A stretch of DNA of 37,675 bases from the NCBI GenBank assembly GCA_945898015.1, contig CAMDGM010000033.1, positions 1-37,675 of the forward strand. The letters run 5' to 3'. The notes under the pieces were generated by a model. The model did no database searches. It worked only from the letters and a program-made list of their open reading frames with translations, and was not told the origin of the DNA. The translations under genes and the position numbers were made by a program. Shown piece after piece: positions 1 through 9,990 of the stretch. Source of the DNA: PVC group bacterium (GTDB lineage Bacteria > Verrucomicrobiota > Kiritimatiellia > CAIKKV01). Each line of letters starts with the position of its first letter. Positions within the stretch are counted from its first letter, which is position 1.

Positions 1-2289
1 ACGGCCCCCCGCCAGGCCCGCTACGTCGACACCCGCCAGTTCTTCATGACCCGCGCGCGCACGTGGGCGGCCCTGGCGCAGGAAGAGTTCCGCAAGGTGC
101 TGCCCTCGCCCATGACCGTCTATGGCTACGGCAACTACCTCAGCCAGCCAGCGGACCTGAAAACCGAGCCCGGCATGATTGACCCGCCCGACCAGCCGGG
201 CTTCACCATGGCCTGGTGGCCCTACTCCGACCTCGATTTCATGCGCGGCACCATGTGGGGTTTCCTGGCGGCGCACGTCGGCCACCAGGCCGGTTACAAC
301 GCCGATCAGAGCATCAACTACGACCTCGGCCTTTCCCCGGTCAGCGTGGCCACCTGGCAGTTCATGAACGGCGTCGGGGCCGCCGCCCCCCTGCTGCTCA
401 ACGCGCATCCCTTCAAGACGACCGCCGTGGGCCAGATGGTCACGTGGCAGCCCCGCCTGGCCCCCGCCGGTCACACCCTCCTGCCCGTTGCCCTGCGCGA
501 GGCGGGCATGCCGGCCCTGACCACGGTCGAAACAAACATTCCCCCCGACATGAAGCTCCTGCACGTCACGGACGCCTTGCGCATCACCGAGCCGCGCGCC
601 CGCCTGGTGAGGGAATTCGTCGAGCGCGGCGGCACCTCCCTGATCGCGCTGAACTTCGCGCTGGAGGACGACCACGGCAACCTCTACCCGTCGCTTCCCG
701 GCCTGGGCCTGGAAACCCTCGTGGGCGTGCGCCAGTCCAGGCCGGTGGGCCTCGGGACCGACCAGGGCGGAACCACGCTCGTCCTCGAAACCGCGCCCGC
801 CCCGATTCCGACCAACCTGACGATCAAGGTGGAAGGCCATGACCAGAGCCCGACCCTCCTTCCGGGCACCACCGTGCTGGCAAGCTACGCCGACGGCGTA
901 CCCGCCCTGACCGTGCGACGCGCCGGCAAGGGGATGGTCTACTGGATGAACGCCGTGAAACCCGGCGGCGACTATGAAAAACTGCTGCTGGCGCTGATGC
1001 GCTCGGCCGGCGTGGAAACCTTCTACGAAGGCTCCGCGGCCGACGGTCAGGCCGCCCGCGACCTGTTCGTGGTGCCCTACGCCAACGACGACGGCCGCGT
1101 GCTGACCTTTGCCTGCATCCGCCGCGGGGGAACCACCGGCCAGTACAAGCTGACGCTCCACCGGCCGGGCTACCGCTTCTTCAATGCCTCCACGGGCCGC
1201 CCCCTGCCCACCCTCTCCGAAAACGGGAAATCGGTGGTACCCTTCCACATCGAGCCCGCGGCCGGCGTGATCCTCGCGGCCGTGCCCTATGAGGTGGAGG
1301 CTCGCCTCGCGGCGCCCGCTTCCGTCACCGCCGGGGAAAAGACGGCGGTCACGCTCTCCCTGCAGGCGCGCGGCGTGCCGATCGGCCAGCACGTGGCGAC
1401 GCTCTCCGCCACCGGGCCCGACGGCCGCCCGTTCCCGGCCTTTGCGCGCACCGTTTCGCTGACCGGCGAAACGCGCGTGGAACTGGCCGCCGCGCTGAAC
1501 GACGCGCCTGGCGCGTATACGCTGATGTTCACCGACCTCGCCACCGGCGCGTCCGCCCAGGCGCGCCTCGAGGTGAAGACGGCGCCCGCCGCGGTCCGGC
1601 TGCCCGCGTTCCGGCTCGACTGGCCCAGCGAATCGCTCGGCCCCCGCCGGATCGGGGCCAGCCGGTTCGCGGCCGAGCTCGGCCGCCTCGCCACCCTGTA
1701 CCTGACCCCCGGCGGCGACCGCCTGACCCACTGGTACTACCAGCAGGGCCACGGCGACACGCGCTACAACCTGGTCCAGTCCCTCGCGGCAGTCGACTGG
1801 CGCCGGCATGCAACCGCCCTGCGCCGGGCGATTGAGGACGGGATGACGGTCGTGCTCGTCGGCGAGGACATGGGCTTCAGCCCCAGCCTACGCATGGCCA
1901 CCTACCCGCACAACGATGGCGGCCAGCTGGAGGCGCTCGACCAGGTCACCGCCGGCGTCACGCCCCGGGAAATCAAGGCGCGCCCCTCGCTGCGCCTCTA
2001 TCCCATCGGAAAGGGCCGGCTCATCCTCGACCGCCAGAGCTGGGACGAAACCGTGTGGAAGATTCCCGAGACCGCCGCGTTCCGCGCACAGTGGCTGGCC
2101 GATGTGACGGCGCTCCAAGCCGGCGGCGAGGCGGCGGCGGTCACCCCCGTTTCCCGCTGGTTCTTCGAGTCGAAGGCGGTTCTCGCCCGGGCCGCGGACG
2201 GCGCGGAGCCGGGCGTGGGGCGCGAAACGGGAATCGGCGATGCCGACCCCAACGCGCCCTGGACTCCGGCGAAGGCTGACCAACCCTGA
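1..2289 (+). CDS. GH42-like glycoside hydrolase-related protein, N-terminus outside the window
   Basis: The reading frame is open from the first base with no stop upstream of the ATG at 46, so the gene almost certainly begins outside the window and at least 763 codons are visible. The first roughly 110 residues, rich in Trp and Tyr, look like the end of a (beta/alpha)8 barrel. A Rossmann-like segment follows around nt 440-1030, with a region like 'LVREFVERGGTSLIALN' and later 'AGKGMVYWMNAVKPGG'; this resembles the trimerisation domain of GH42 beta-galactosidases. The C-terminal half has Ig-like beta-rich sequence and a second alpha/beta segment ending near nt 2110. The catalytic part is mostly missing, so substrate cannot be inferred. 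Only 38 nt separate it from the next gene, so it probably belongs to the same operon. A non-catalytic relative of GH42 is also possible. Confidence 0.6.
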   Translation, partial: TAPRQARYVDTRQFFMTRARTWAALAQEEFRKVLPSPMTVYGYGNYLSQPADLKTEPGMIDPPDQPGFTMAWWPYSDLDFMRGTMWGFLAAHVGHQAGYNADQSINYDLGLSPVSVATWQFMNGVGAAAPLLLNAHPFKTTAVGQMVTWQPRLAPAGHTLLPVALREAGMPALTTVETNIPPDMKLLHVTDALRITEPRARLVREFVERGGTSLIALNFALEDDHGNLYPSLPGLGLETLVGVRQSRPVGLGTDQGGTTLVLETAPAPIPTNLTIKVEGHDQSPTLLPGTTVLASYADGVPALTVRRAGKGMVYWMNAVKPGGDYEKLLLALMRSAGVETFYEGSAADGQAARDLFVVPYANDDGRVLTFACIRRGGTTGQYKLTLHRPGYRFFNASTGRPLPTLSENGKSVVPFHIEPAAGVILAAVPYEVEARLAAPASVTAGEKTAVTLSLQARGVPIGQHVATLSATGPDGRPFPAFARTVSLTGETRVELAAALNDAPGAYTLMFTDLATGASAQARLEVKTAPAAVRLPAFRLDWPSESLGPRRIGASRFAAELGRLATLYLTPGGDRLTHWYYQQGHGDTRYNLVQSLAAVDWRRHATALRRAIEDGMTVVLVGEDMGFSPSLRMATYPHNDGGQLEALDQVTAGVTPREIKARPSLRLYPIGKGRLILDRQSWDETVWKIPETAAFRAQWLADVTALQAGGEAAAVTPVSRWFFESKAVLARAADGAEPGVGRETGIGDADPNAPWTPAKADQP

Positions 2290-2327
2290 CCCGACCCCTT
2301 TTGGATTCATTCAAGCAGGAGCCCTCT

Positions 2328-5300
2328 TTGAATAAAGCCTTTCTCTCCCTGATGGCAGCGCTGCTGACGGCGGAGGCCGCACAAGCCTATGTGGCCATCG
2401 TCAACAAAGACGATTATCACGAGGTCCACATCCTGCCGGCGCCGAAGGACGTGAACATCGACGGCGATTTGGCCGAGTGGCCGGCGGCCGGGGAACTCTC
2501 CCTGTTTCCCGACGAGAGCATGGCCGAGAAATTCTCCGTCAAGGGGCGCATGCTCTACGACGCCGACAACCTCTACATCGGCGGCGTGGTCCGCGACCCC
2601 ACGCCCCTGGTGAACCGCTACACCGCGGCCAGCGATTACAAGAACAGCTGGAATGCCGATTCCATCCAGGTGCGCCTGATCGTGGACCCCACGATCCCGA
2701 AGCCCTACCCCACCGGCGACCAGCGCAACAACGCCGGGCCCCGGCTCTGGGCGCGCAAGCTGGCCCACATGACGCTCTGGTACAGCACCCTCGAGCAGAA
2801 GCCCTGCTTCTACGCCAGCTTCGGCATGACCTACAGCGACGGGCGGCTGAACCCCGAAGGCATGCAGGCCGCCTATAAAATGGGGGCCGACGGGAAAAGC
2901 TACACCTTCGAGTACAAGATTCCCTGGTCGGCCCTGACCTTCGACGGCAGCCCCCATCCGCAGGCGGGCGACGCGACCGCCGCCCAGTGGCAGATCCACT
3001 GGGGCGATAACGAAGGCCTCTCGGTCAGCCGCGGCATGAGCGATGTGCGCATGAAAGGCTCCAAGAGCCTCGGCTACATGGCGCCCGGCGAATGCGGGAA
3101 GGCCCTCTTCGAGAAGACCGCCGACTTGCAGGCGTCCGTCAACGCCGCCGTTTCGGAAACCGTCCCCACGGGCCACCTTCCCATCACGGTCGACGTCCCC
3201 GGCGAAGGGCCGAAAAAAATCAGCATCGGCCTCTGGTCGGCCGAGGGCAAACTGGTCCGCACGCTCTGCGGCGCCCTGCCCGTGCAGGCCGGCAAGGTTG
3301 TTGTGAGCTGGGACGGACTCGACGACTTCTTCCAGCCGGTTCCCGCGGGGACGTATGAAGCACGCGGCCTCGTCCACGACGGAATCACCACGCACTTTAT
3401 CGCCTCGGTCAACAACAGCGGCCAGCCGCCCTACCAGACGAGCGACGGCCGGGGCGGCTGGGGCGGCGACTACGGGCCGCCGGTCTCGGTCTGCTCCGAT
3501 ACGCAGCGCGTCTACATGCTCTGGCCCAACGGCGAAGCGTCCACCACGCATATCGCCACGGACTTCGAGGGCCGCAAGCTCTGGGGGGCCAACGGCAACA
3601 ACGCGATGGGCCAGGGCATGGCCTTGTGCCTGCGGGGCGACACCCTCTACCGGCTTGGCGTGCGCGGCGTGCTGAAGATGCAGGCCAGGGACGGCTTGCA
3701 CGTGGCGTTCAGCTCGGGACAGTCGACGGCGGCCCTCTCCAACAGCTGGGCGCGCCAGGGCATCGCCGCGGATGACCACGCCCTCTACGTCACCCAGCAC
3801 GGCCTGTACAACAAGGGAGCCACCTCCAACGCCATACTGGTGCTGGATCTCGCCTCGGGCGCGTTGACCCGCACGATCCCCCTGGAGTTCGCCCCCTTCG
3901 GCGTGGCGCCGGCAGCCGAGGGGAAGCTATACGTGGCGGGGCGGGCCGGGAGCAACGGCGTCGTGGCCGTCCTGGACGTTAGCGCTGGACTGACAACGCC
4001 CTTCCTCGGCGGCCTGGACGAGCCGTTCAATCTTTGCGTGGACGCGGCAGGCAACCTGTATGTCTCCCTGCAGGGCAAAGCGATGCAGGTCGCCAAGTAC
4101 TCGCCCCAGGGCAAGCGGCTGATGACCTACGGCAGGAAGGGCGGGCGGCCCGAGCTGGGTGCCTACGATCCCGCCGGCATGCTCAAGCCGCGCGGCGTCA
4201 GCGTGGACCCCGCCGGCCGGCTCTGGGTGGCGGAAGACGACAGCTTCCCGCGCCGCCTGAGCGTGTGGAACACGGATGGCACCTTGTGGAAGGAGTTCTT
4301 CGGCGCCGCGCGCTACTCGCCCTATGTGTATGGCGACCCGGAACGGCCCTGGCTGATCGAGGAAGGCGGCTTCCGGTGGAAGGTGGACCTGCAGACCGGC
4401 GCCGTGGCGCCCCACTCCACGGTCTTTCGCAAGGGAACCATCCAGAAAGACACCAGCGAGCGGAATACCCTGATGGGCTGGGGCCAGTTCATCCGCCGCG
4501 ACGGCCACACCTACCTTTACAGCAAGAGCAACGGCGGCCCCTTGAAAATCCTGGAGGAGGTGGACGGCGTCTATCAACTCCGTCTCGAGACCCTGCCCAA
4601 GGGCGGAACGTTTATCGATCAAAATGGCGACGGCAACCTGCAGGAAGGGGAGATCCGCACCAACCTGGTGCTCCGGAACGTCTATTGGACCCAGCAGCCG
4701 GGCGCCACCCTGGACCTGTACGGGCCGACGACCAACGGATTCTGCCGCCTGCCCCTCAAACGGATTCAGGAGAACGGCTGCCTGGTGTACGAGGACAATC
4801 CGGCGCTGGTCGCCTGCGAAAGCTGGCCCGCCAAAGTGAACAGCCTTGCGGTGGATGAGCAGGGCCATGTCTTCACGCTCTCGACCGATGGCCGGGACCT
4901 CCAGCGCGGCGAGCCCATGCGGGGCCAGGGCCATTTCCTGGGCAAGTGGTCGCCCGAGGGCAAGTGCCTCTGGAAATACAACAACGCCTGGGCCTCCTTC
5001 GCCTGGAACAGCAGCGTCTACAAACCCGGACAGTTGCTCAGCTACGTGACCTTTTGCGGGCGGCCCGGAAAATATGTGGGGATCACCGGCTACTACGGAC
5101 TGTACTACCTCCTCGACTCCGAGACCGGTCTGTTCGTGGACGCTCTTTGCCAGGACCAGCGCAGCGACTATGTGATGGGGCCGAACATCGTTCACACCGA
5201 GACCTTCAACGGCTTCCTCTACCAGCCCAGGGGCTTCACGGATTACTACTTCCTCGGCGGCGACGCCGACGGGCGCATCTGGCGCGTGGACGGACTCCGC

Positions 5301-6119
5301 GCCATCCGCCCTTTCACGCAAAGCATCGCCGTCAGCCCGCAGGACCTCGGCAAGGCGCAGGAAACCTCCGCCCAGCTTCGCCGGGAACGGGTTGTCCGCC
5401 TCATCAACCCGCTCGAAATCTTCCCCGTAAACGCCGGCAAACCGGTGGTCGTCGATGGCAAGCAGGGGGACTGGCAGGGGGTCACCTACGGGCGGCTGGG
5501 CGCCCCGATCACGGCCGACGGCAGCCGCGGCGCCTCGGTTTATGCGCAATACGACAGCACCAACCTCTACCTTCTCTACCGGGTGCAGGACGCCAACCCC
5601 TTCCGCAATGCGGTGAAGAACTTCCAGCAGCTCTTCAAGACCGGCAGCTCGGTGGAGTTCTGCTTCGAGGCCGACCCGACGGCGGACCTGAAGCGGAAGA
5701 AGCCCGCCAAGGGGGACGTGCGGATCCTCTTCGCCTTCACCCACGAGGGCAAGCCGCTGGTCACCCTCTACCAGCCCGTCTCGGATGACAAGGCCTTTGC
5801 GGCGCATTTCGAGTCGCCCACCGGCAAGGACGACTTCGACGAGGTCCGCGCCCTGACCGATATTCCCCTGGCCCTGGGCGTCGATAAGAGCGGCTACACG
5901 GTGGAGCTCGCCCTGCCCTGGAAGTTGTTGGAAGTCGCCCCGAAAAAGGGCGATGTTTTCCGCGGCGACTTCGGCGTCATCTACGGCGATCCCGGCGGCA
6001 CGCGCAACGCCATCAAATACATGTGGTCGGACCAGAGTCCGGAAATCTCGATCAATAACGATATTCCCTCGGAAGTCCGCCTGCACCCCGCCCAGTGGGG
6101 GCAGATGCGGATCGAGTAA
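2328..6119 (+). CDS. Secreted CBM9-like / FlgD-like / beta-propeller protein, copy 1
   Basis: This 1263-residue protein starts at TTG 2328, preceded by AGGAG at 2317-2321 with 6-nt spacing. An in-frame TTG at 2301 has no such site, and the chosen start gives exactly the same length as the neighbouring paralogue. A signal peptide ends near AQAY. Domains in order: a CBM9-like domain (about 20-250), a FlgD-like Ig fold (about 285-345, 'GLWSAEGKLVRTL'), an NHL-like beta-propeller (about 350-1010, repeats such as 'PRGVSVDPAGRLWVAED'), and a second CBM9-like domain (about 1035-1263). A perfect EF-hand-type calcium loop, DQNGDGNLQEGE, begins at residue 764. CBM9-like domains bind sugar ends in characterised enzymes, so glycan binding outside the cell is likely. 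No catalytic motif was recognised; the propeller could hide a lyase or be purely structural. Confidence 0.8.
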   Translation: MNKAFLSLMAALLTAEAAQAYVAIVNKDDYHEVHILPAPKDVNIDGDLAEWPAAGELSLFPDESMAEKFSVKGRMLYDADNLYIGGVVRDPTPLVNRYTAASDYKNSWNADSIQVRLIVDPTIPKPYPTGDQRNNAGPRLWARKLAHMTLWYSTLEQKPCFYASFGMTYSDGRLNPEGMQAAYKMGADGKSYTFEYKIPWSALTFDGSPHPQAGDATAAQWQIHWGDNEGLSVSRGMSDVRMKGSKSLGYMAPGECGKALFEKTADLQASVNAAVSETVPTGHLPITVDVPGEGPKKISIGLWSAEGKLVRTLCGALPVQAGKVVVSWDGLDDFFQPVPAGTYEARGLVHDGITTHFIASVNNSGQPPYQTSDGRGGWGGDYGPPVSVCSDTQRVYMLWPNGEASTTHIATDFEGRKLWGANGNNAMGQGMALCLRGDTLYRLGVRGVLKMQARDGLHVAFSSGQSTAALSNSWARQGIAADDHALYVTQHGLYNKGATSNAILVLDLASGALTRTIPLEFAPFGVAPAAEGKLYVAGRAGSNGVVAVLDVSAGLTTPFLGGLDEPFNLCVDAAGNLYVSLQGKAMQVAKYSPQGKRLMTYGRKGGRPELGAYDPAGMLKPRGVSVDPAGRLWVAEDDSFPRRLSVWNTDGTLWKEFFGAARYSPYVYGDPERPWLIEEGGFRWKVDLQTGAVAPHSTVFRKGTIQKDTSERNTLMGWGQFIRRDGHTYLYSKSNGGPLKILEEVDGVYQLRLETLPKGGTFIDQNGDGNLQEGEIRTNLVLRNVYWTQQPGATLDLYGPTTNGFCRLPLKRIQENGCLVYEDNPALVACESWPAKVNSLAVDEQGHVFTLSTDGRDLQRGEPMRGQGHFLGKWSPEGKCLWKYNNAWASFAWNSSVYKPGQLLSYVTFCGRPGKYVGITGYYGLYYLLDSETGLFVDALCQDQRSDYVMGPNIVHTETFNGFLYQPRGFTDYYFLGGDADGRIWRVDGLRAIRPFTQSIAVSPQDLGKAQETSAQLRRERVVRLINPLEIFPVNAGKPVVVDGKQGDWQGVTYGRLGAPITADGSRGASVYAQYDSTNLYLLYRVQDANPFRNAVKNFQQLFKTGSSVEFCFEADPTADLKRKKPAKGDVRILFAFTHEGKPLVTLYQPVSDDKAFAAHFESPTGKDDFDEVRALTDIPLALGVDKSGYTVELALPWKLLEVAPKKGDVFRGDFGVIYGDPGGTRNAIKYMWSDQSPEISINNDIPSEVRLHPAQWGQMRIE

Positions 6120-6177
6120 AGCACGGACCGGCAAAAATGAGTATTGGAATCAGGAACAAAGAAAACAGGATGCTGCT

Positions 6178-9100
6178 ATGAGAAAATCGATTCTGTCCTT
6201 TTTGCTAACCGTCCTGGTGGCGACTGCCGCGCAGGCCTACGTGGCGGTGGTCAACAAGGCTGACTATAACGAAGTCCACATTCTACCAGCCCCCAAGGAT
6301 GTGAAAATCGACGGCAACCTGGCCGAGTGGCCGACGGGGGGAGAGCTCTATCTGTTCCCCGACGAGAGCATGGCCGAGAAGTTCTCCGTCAAGGGCCGAA
6401 TGCTCTACGACGCCGACAACCTCTACATCGGTGGCGTGATCCGCGACCCCACCCCCCTGATGAACCGCTACACCTCCGGCAGCGACTACAAAGAGAGCTG
6501 GAATGCCGATTCCATCCAGGTGCGCCTGATCGTGGACCCCACGATCCCGAAGCCCTACCCCACCGGCGACCAGCGCAACAACGCCGGGCCCAGGCTCTGG
6601 GCGCGCAAGCTGGCCCACATGACGCTCTGGTACAGCACCCTCGAGCAGAAGCCCTGCTTCTACGCCAGCTTCGGCATGACCTACAGCGACGGGCGGCTGA
6701 ACCCCGAAGGCATGCAGGCCGCCTATAAAATGGGCGATGACGGAAAAAGCTACACCTTTGAGTACAAGATTCCCTGGTCGGCCCTGACCTTCGACGGCAG
6801 CCCGCACCCCCAGGCAGGCGACGCGACCGCCGCCCAGTGGCAGATCCACTGGGGCGATGACGAAGGCCGCGCCGTCAGCCGCGGCATGAGCGATGTGCGC
6901 ATGAAAGGCTCCGCCAGCCTCGGCTATATGGCCCCCGGCGAATGCGGCAAAGCCCTCTTCGAGAAGACCGCCGAGGTGCAGGCGACCGTCAACGCCGCTG
7001 TTTCCGATACCGTCCCCGCGGGCCACCTTCCCATCACGGTTGACGTTCCCGGCGAGGGGCCGAAAAAAATCAGCATCGGCCTCTGGTCGGCCGAGGGCAA
7101 GCTGGTCCGCACGCTCTGCGGCGCCCTGCCCGTGCAGGCCGGCAAGGTCACCGTGAACTGGGACGGGCTCGACGACTTCTTCCAGCCGGTTCCGGCGGGG
7201 ACCTATGAGGCGCGCGGCCTCGTCCACGACGGAATTACCACGCACTTCATCGCCTCGGTCAACAACAGCGGCCAACCGCCCTACCAGACCAGCGACGGCA
7301 GGGGCGGCTGGGGCGGCGACTACAGCCCGCCGGTCTCGGTCTGCTCCGACACGCAGCGGGTGTATGTGCTCTGGCCCAGCGGCGAGGCCTCCACCACGCA
7401 TATCGCCACGGACTTCGAAGGCCGCAAGCTCTGGGGCGCCAACGGCAACAGCGCGCTGGGCAACGGCATGGCCTGGTGCCTGCGGGGCGACTACCTCTAT
7501 CAGCTCGGCGTGCGCGGCGTGCTGAAGATGCAGGCCAAAGACGGCTTGCATACGGCGTTCTCGTCCGGCAAATCCAGCATTCCGCTCCCGCTCAGCTGGG
7601 CGCGCCGCGGGATCGTGGCGGATGACACGTCTATCTATGTCACACAACACGGACTCTACGACAAAGGCGTCACCTCCAACGCCGTGCTGGTGATGGATCG
7701 CGCCTCGGGCGACCTGCGCCGCACGATCCCGATGGCGTTCGGCCCCTTCGGCCTCGCGCTCGCGCCGGACGGCCGCCTGTACGTGGCGGGCCGAACCGAG
7801 ACCGACGGCCTGGTGGTCAAGCTGGATCCGGCGACCGGCAAAACCGAGCCGTTCCTGAAAGGCCTGGACGAGCCCTATAACCTGTGCGTGGACACGGACA
7901 ACAACCTGTACGTGTCGCTGCAGAGCAACTGCATGCAAGTGGCCAAATACTCGCCCCAGGGCAAGCGGCTGATGACCTACGGCAAGAAGGGCGGCCGGCC
8001 CGAACTGGGCGCCTACGATCCCGCCGGCATGCTCAAGCCCCGCGGCGTCAGCGTGGACCCGGCCGGCCGGCTCTGGGTGGCCGAAGACGACAGCTTCCCG
8101 CGCCGCCTGAGCGTGTGGAACACGGACGGCACGTTGTGGAAGGAATTCTTCGGCGCGGCGCGCTACTCGGCCTTTGTCTACGGCGACGCGGAACGGCCCT
8201 GGCTGATCGAAGAGGCGGCCTTCCGATGGAAGGTGGACCTGACCAACGGCACGGTGACCCCCCACTCCACGGTCTATCGCAAGGGCCCGTTCCCGAAGGA
8301 TCGCAACAACACCGGGGAAGAGTTCGGCTGGGGCCAGTTCATCCGCCGCGACGGCCGCACCTATATCTGCGCCAAGGGAAACAGCGGCACCCTGCGCATC
8401 ATGGAGGAAGTCGACGGCGTCTACAAACTTCGCCTGGCCCTGCGGGGCGTCGGCGGCATCTTCATCGACCAGAACGGCGACGGCGAACTGCAGGATGCGG
8501 AACTCTCCACGAACCGGGTGATCAAGCTCGCCAAATGGGCCATGCTGCCGGGCGCCAACCTCGACCTGTACTGGCCGGCGACCAACGGATTCTTCCGCCT
8601 GCCGCTCAAGGCCATCCAGCCGAACGGGTCCCTGGTCTATGCCGACAACCCGGTGCTCACGAAATGCGAATCCTGGCCGGTCAAACAGCCGGCCATGACG
8701 GTGGACGAGAAGGGCAATGTGTTTGCCCTCTCTTATGATGGGCGCGACATCCAGCGCGGCGAACCCGTCCGGGGCCAGAATCATTACCTGGGCAAATGGT
8801 CGCCCGACGGCAAGTGTCTTTGGAAATACAACAACGCCTGGACCTATTTCGCCTGGAACAGCAGCGTCTACAAGCCCGGGCAACTTTTGGGCTACGTGAG
8901 CTTCTGCGGTCGGCCCGGAAAATATGTGGGGATTACCGGCTACTACGGCATGTACTACCTCCTCGATTCCGAGACCGGCCTGTTCGTCGACGCCCTTTGC
9001 CAGGACCAGCGCAGCGACTATGTGATGGGGCCGAACATCGTACACACCGAGACCTTCAATGGTTTTCTCTACCAGCCCCGGGGCTTCGAGGACTACCACT

Positions 9101-9969
9101 TCCTCGGCGGCGACGCCGACGGCCGGATCTGGCGCCTGGACGGCATGAAATCCCTCCGCCCCTTCTCGCAGCGCCTGACCCTCGGAGAAGCGGAGGTGCT
9201 GAAGGCCCGGGATGCCGCCCTACAGCAGCGGGCGGCAACCGTTGCCAGCCAGATCACCCCGCTCGACGTCTTTCCGGTGGACACGCGGAAGCCGCTGGTC
9301 CTCGACGGCAAGGCGAATGACTGGCGGCCGGTCACGGACGGCCGGCCCGGCGCCCGGATCACGGCGGACGGCAGCCGCGGCGCCGCGGTTTATGCGCAGT
9401 ACGACAACACCAACCTCTACCTGCTGTACCGGGTGCAGGACGCCAACCCGTTCCGCAATGCGGTGAAGAATTTCCAGCAGCTCTTCAAGACCGGCAGCTC
9501 CGTGGAGTTCTCCTTCCAGGCCGACCCGACGGCCGATCCGAAACGGAAAAAACCCGCCAAGGGGGACGTGCGGATTCTCTTCGCCTTCACCCATGAGGGC
9601 AAGCCGCTGGCCACCCTCTACCGGCCCGTCTCGGACGACAAGTCCCATGCCGCGCATTTCGAGTCGCCCACCGGCAAGGACGACTTCGACGAGGTCCGCG
9701 CCCTGACCGATATTCCCCTGGCCCTGGGCGCCGACAAAGGCGGCTATGCGGTCGAGCTCGCGCTGCCCTGGAAATGGCTGGGCGTCTCCCCGAAAAAGGG
9801 CGACGTTTACCGCGGCGACTTCGGTGTCATCTACGGCGACCCCGGCGGGATGCGCAACGCCATCAAGTACATGTGGGCGGACCAGAGCCCCGAAGTGTCC
9901 ATCAACAACGACGTCCCCTCCGAAGTCCGCCTGCACCCCGCCCAATGGGGCCAACTGCGGTTCGAATAA
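6178..9969 (+). CDS. Secreted CBM9-like / FlgD-like / beta-propeller protein, copy 2
   Basis: This is the tandem paralogue of the upstream gene, also 1263 residues, and it aligns without apparent gaps at a constant offset of 3850 nt. The start is ATG 6178, with AGGA at 6167-6170 and a signal peptide (MRKSILSFLLTVLVATAAQA). The frame is open further upstream to 5953, but that stretch overlaps the end of copy 1 and reads as shadow sequence. Domain order is the same: CBM9-like, FlgD-like Ig, NHL-like propeller, CBM9-like. The EF-hand-like loop is kept as DQNGDGELQDAE. The copies differ most in the propeller (for example nt 7560-7860 and 8260-8560) and least in the two CBM9-like domains. That pattern suggests they share a ligand but have diverged in the propeller. 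Only 58 nt separate the two genes, so they are very likely co-transcribed. Confidence 0.8.
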   Translation: MRKSILSFLLTVLVATAAQAYVAVVNKADYNEVHILPAPKDVKIDGNLAEWPTGGELYLFPDESMAEKFSVKGRMLYDADNLYIGGVIRDPTPLMNRYTSGSDYKESWNADSIQVRLIVDPTIPKPYPTGDQRNNAGPRLWARKLAHMTLWYSTLEQKPCFYASFGMTYSDGRLNPEGMQAAYKMGDDGKSYTFEYKIPWSALTFDGSPHPQAGDATAAQWQIHWGDDEGRAVSRGMSDVRMKGSASLGYMAPGECGKALFEKTAEVQATVNAAVSDTVPAGHLPITVDVPGEGPKKISIGLWSAEGKLVRTLCGALPVQAGKVTVNWDGLDDFFQPVPAGTYEARGLVHDGITTHFIASVNNSGQPPYQTSDGRGGWGGDYSPPVSVCSDTQRVYVLWPSGEASTTHIATDFEGRKLWGANGNSALGNGMAWCLRGDYLYQLGVRGVLKMQAKDGLHTAFSSGKSSIPLPLSWARRGIVADDTSIYVTQHGLYDKGVTSNAVLVMDRASGDLRRTIPMAFGPFGLALAPDGRLYVAGRTETDGLVVKLDPATGKTEPFLKGLDEPYNLCVDTDNNLYVSLQSNCMQVAKYSPQGKRLMTYGKKGGRPELGAYDPAGMLKPRGVSVDPAGRLWVAEDDSFPRRLSVWNTDGTLWKEFFGAARYSAFVYGDAERPWLIEEAAFRWKVDLTNGTVTPHSTVYRKGPFPKDRNNTGEEFGWGQFIRRDGRTYICAKGNSGTLRIMEEVDGVYKLRLALRGVGGIFIDQNGDGELQDAELSTNRVIKLAKWAMLPGANLDLYWPATNGFFRLPLKAIQPNGSLVYADNPVLTKCESWPVKQPAMTVDEKGNVFALSYDGRDIQRGEPVRGQNHYLGKWSPDGKCLWKYNNAWTYFAWNSSVYKPGQLLGYVSFCGRPGKYVGITGYYGMYYLLDSETGLFVDALCQDQRSDYVMGPNIVHTETFNGFLYQPRGFEDYHFLGGDADGRIWRLDGMKSLRPFSQRLTLGEAEVLKARDAALQQRAATVASQITPLDVFPVDTRKPLVLDGKANDWRPVTDGRPGARITADGSRGAAVYAQYDNTNLYLLYRVQDANPFRNAVKNFQQLFKTGSSVEFSFQADPTADPKRKKPAKGDVRILFAFTHEGKPLATLYRPVSDDKSHAAHFESPTGKDDFDEVRALTDIPLALGADKGGYAVELALPWKWLGVSPKKGDVYRGDFGVIYGDPGGMRNAIKYMWADQSPEVSINNDVPSEVRLHPAQWGQLRFE

Positions 9970-9990
9970 ACCGAAAGAAAGATGCCGATT

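Noticed and set aside
5953..6177. N-terminal extension of the second paralogue
   Set aside because: It overlaps the first paralogue's 3' end in another frame, is Ser/Arg/Thr-rich shadow sequence, and the ATG at 6178 has a ribosome site, a signal peptide and exact length agreement with the first copy.
6283..9099. A 938-codon antisense open frame on the minus strand, and a similar 735-codon one at 3927-6134
   Set aside because: Both are opposite the 1263-aa paralogues, show no recognised domains and have the low-complexity Gly/Val/Arg composition expected of antisense frames in GC-rich genes. The plus-strand frames have signal peptides, ribosome sites and conserved domains.
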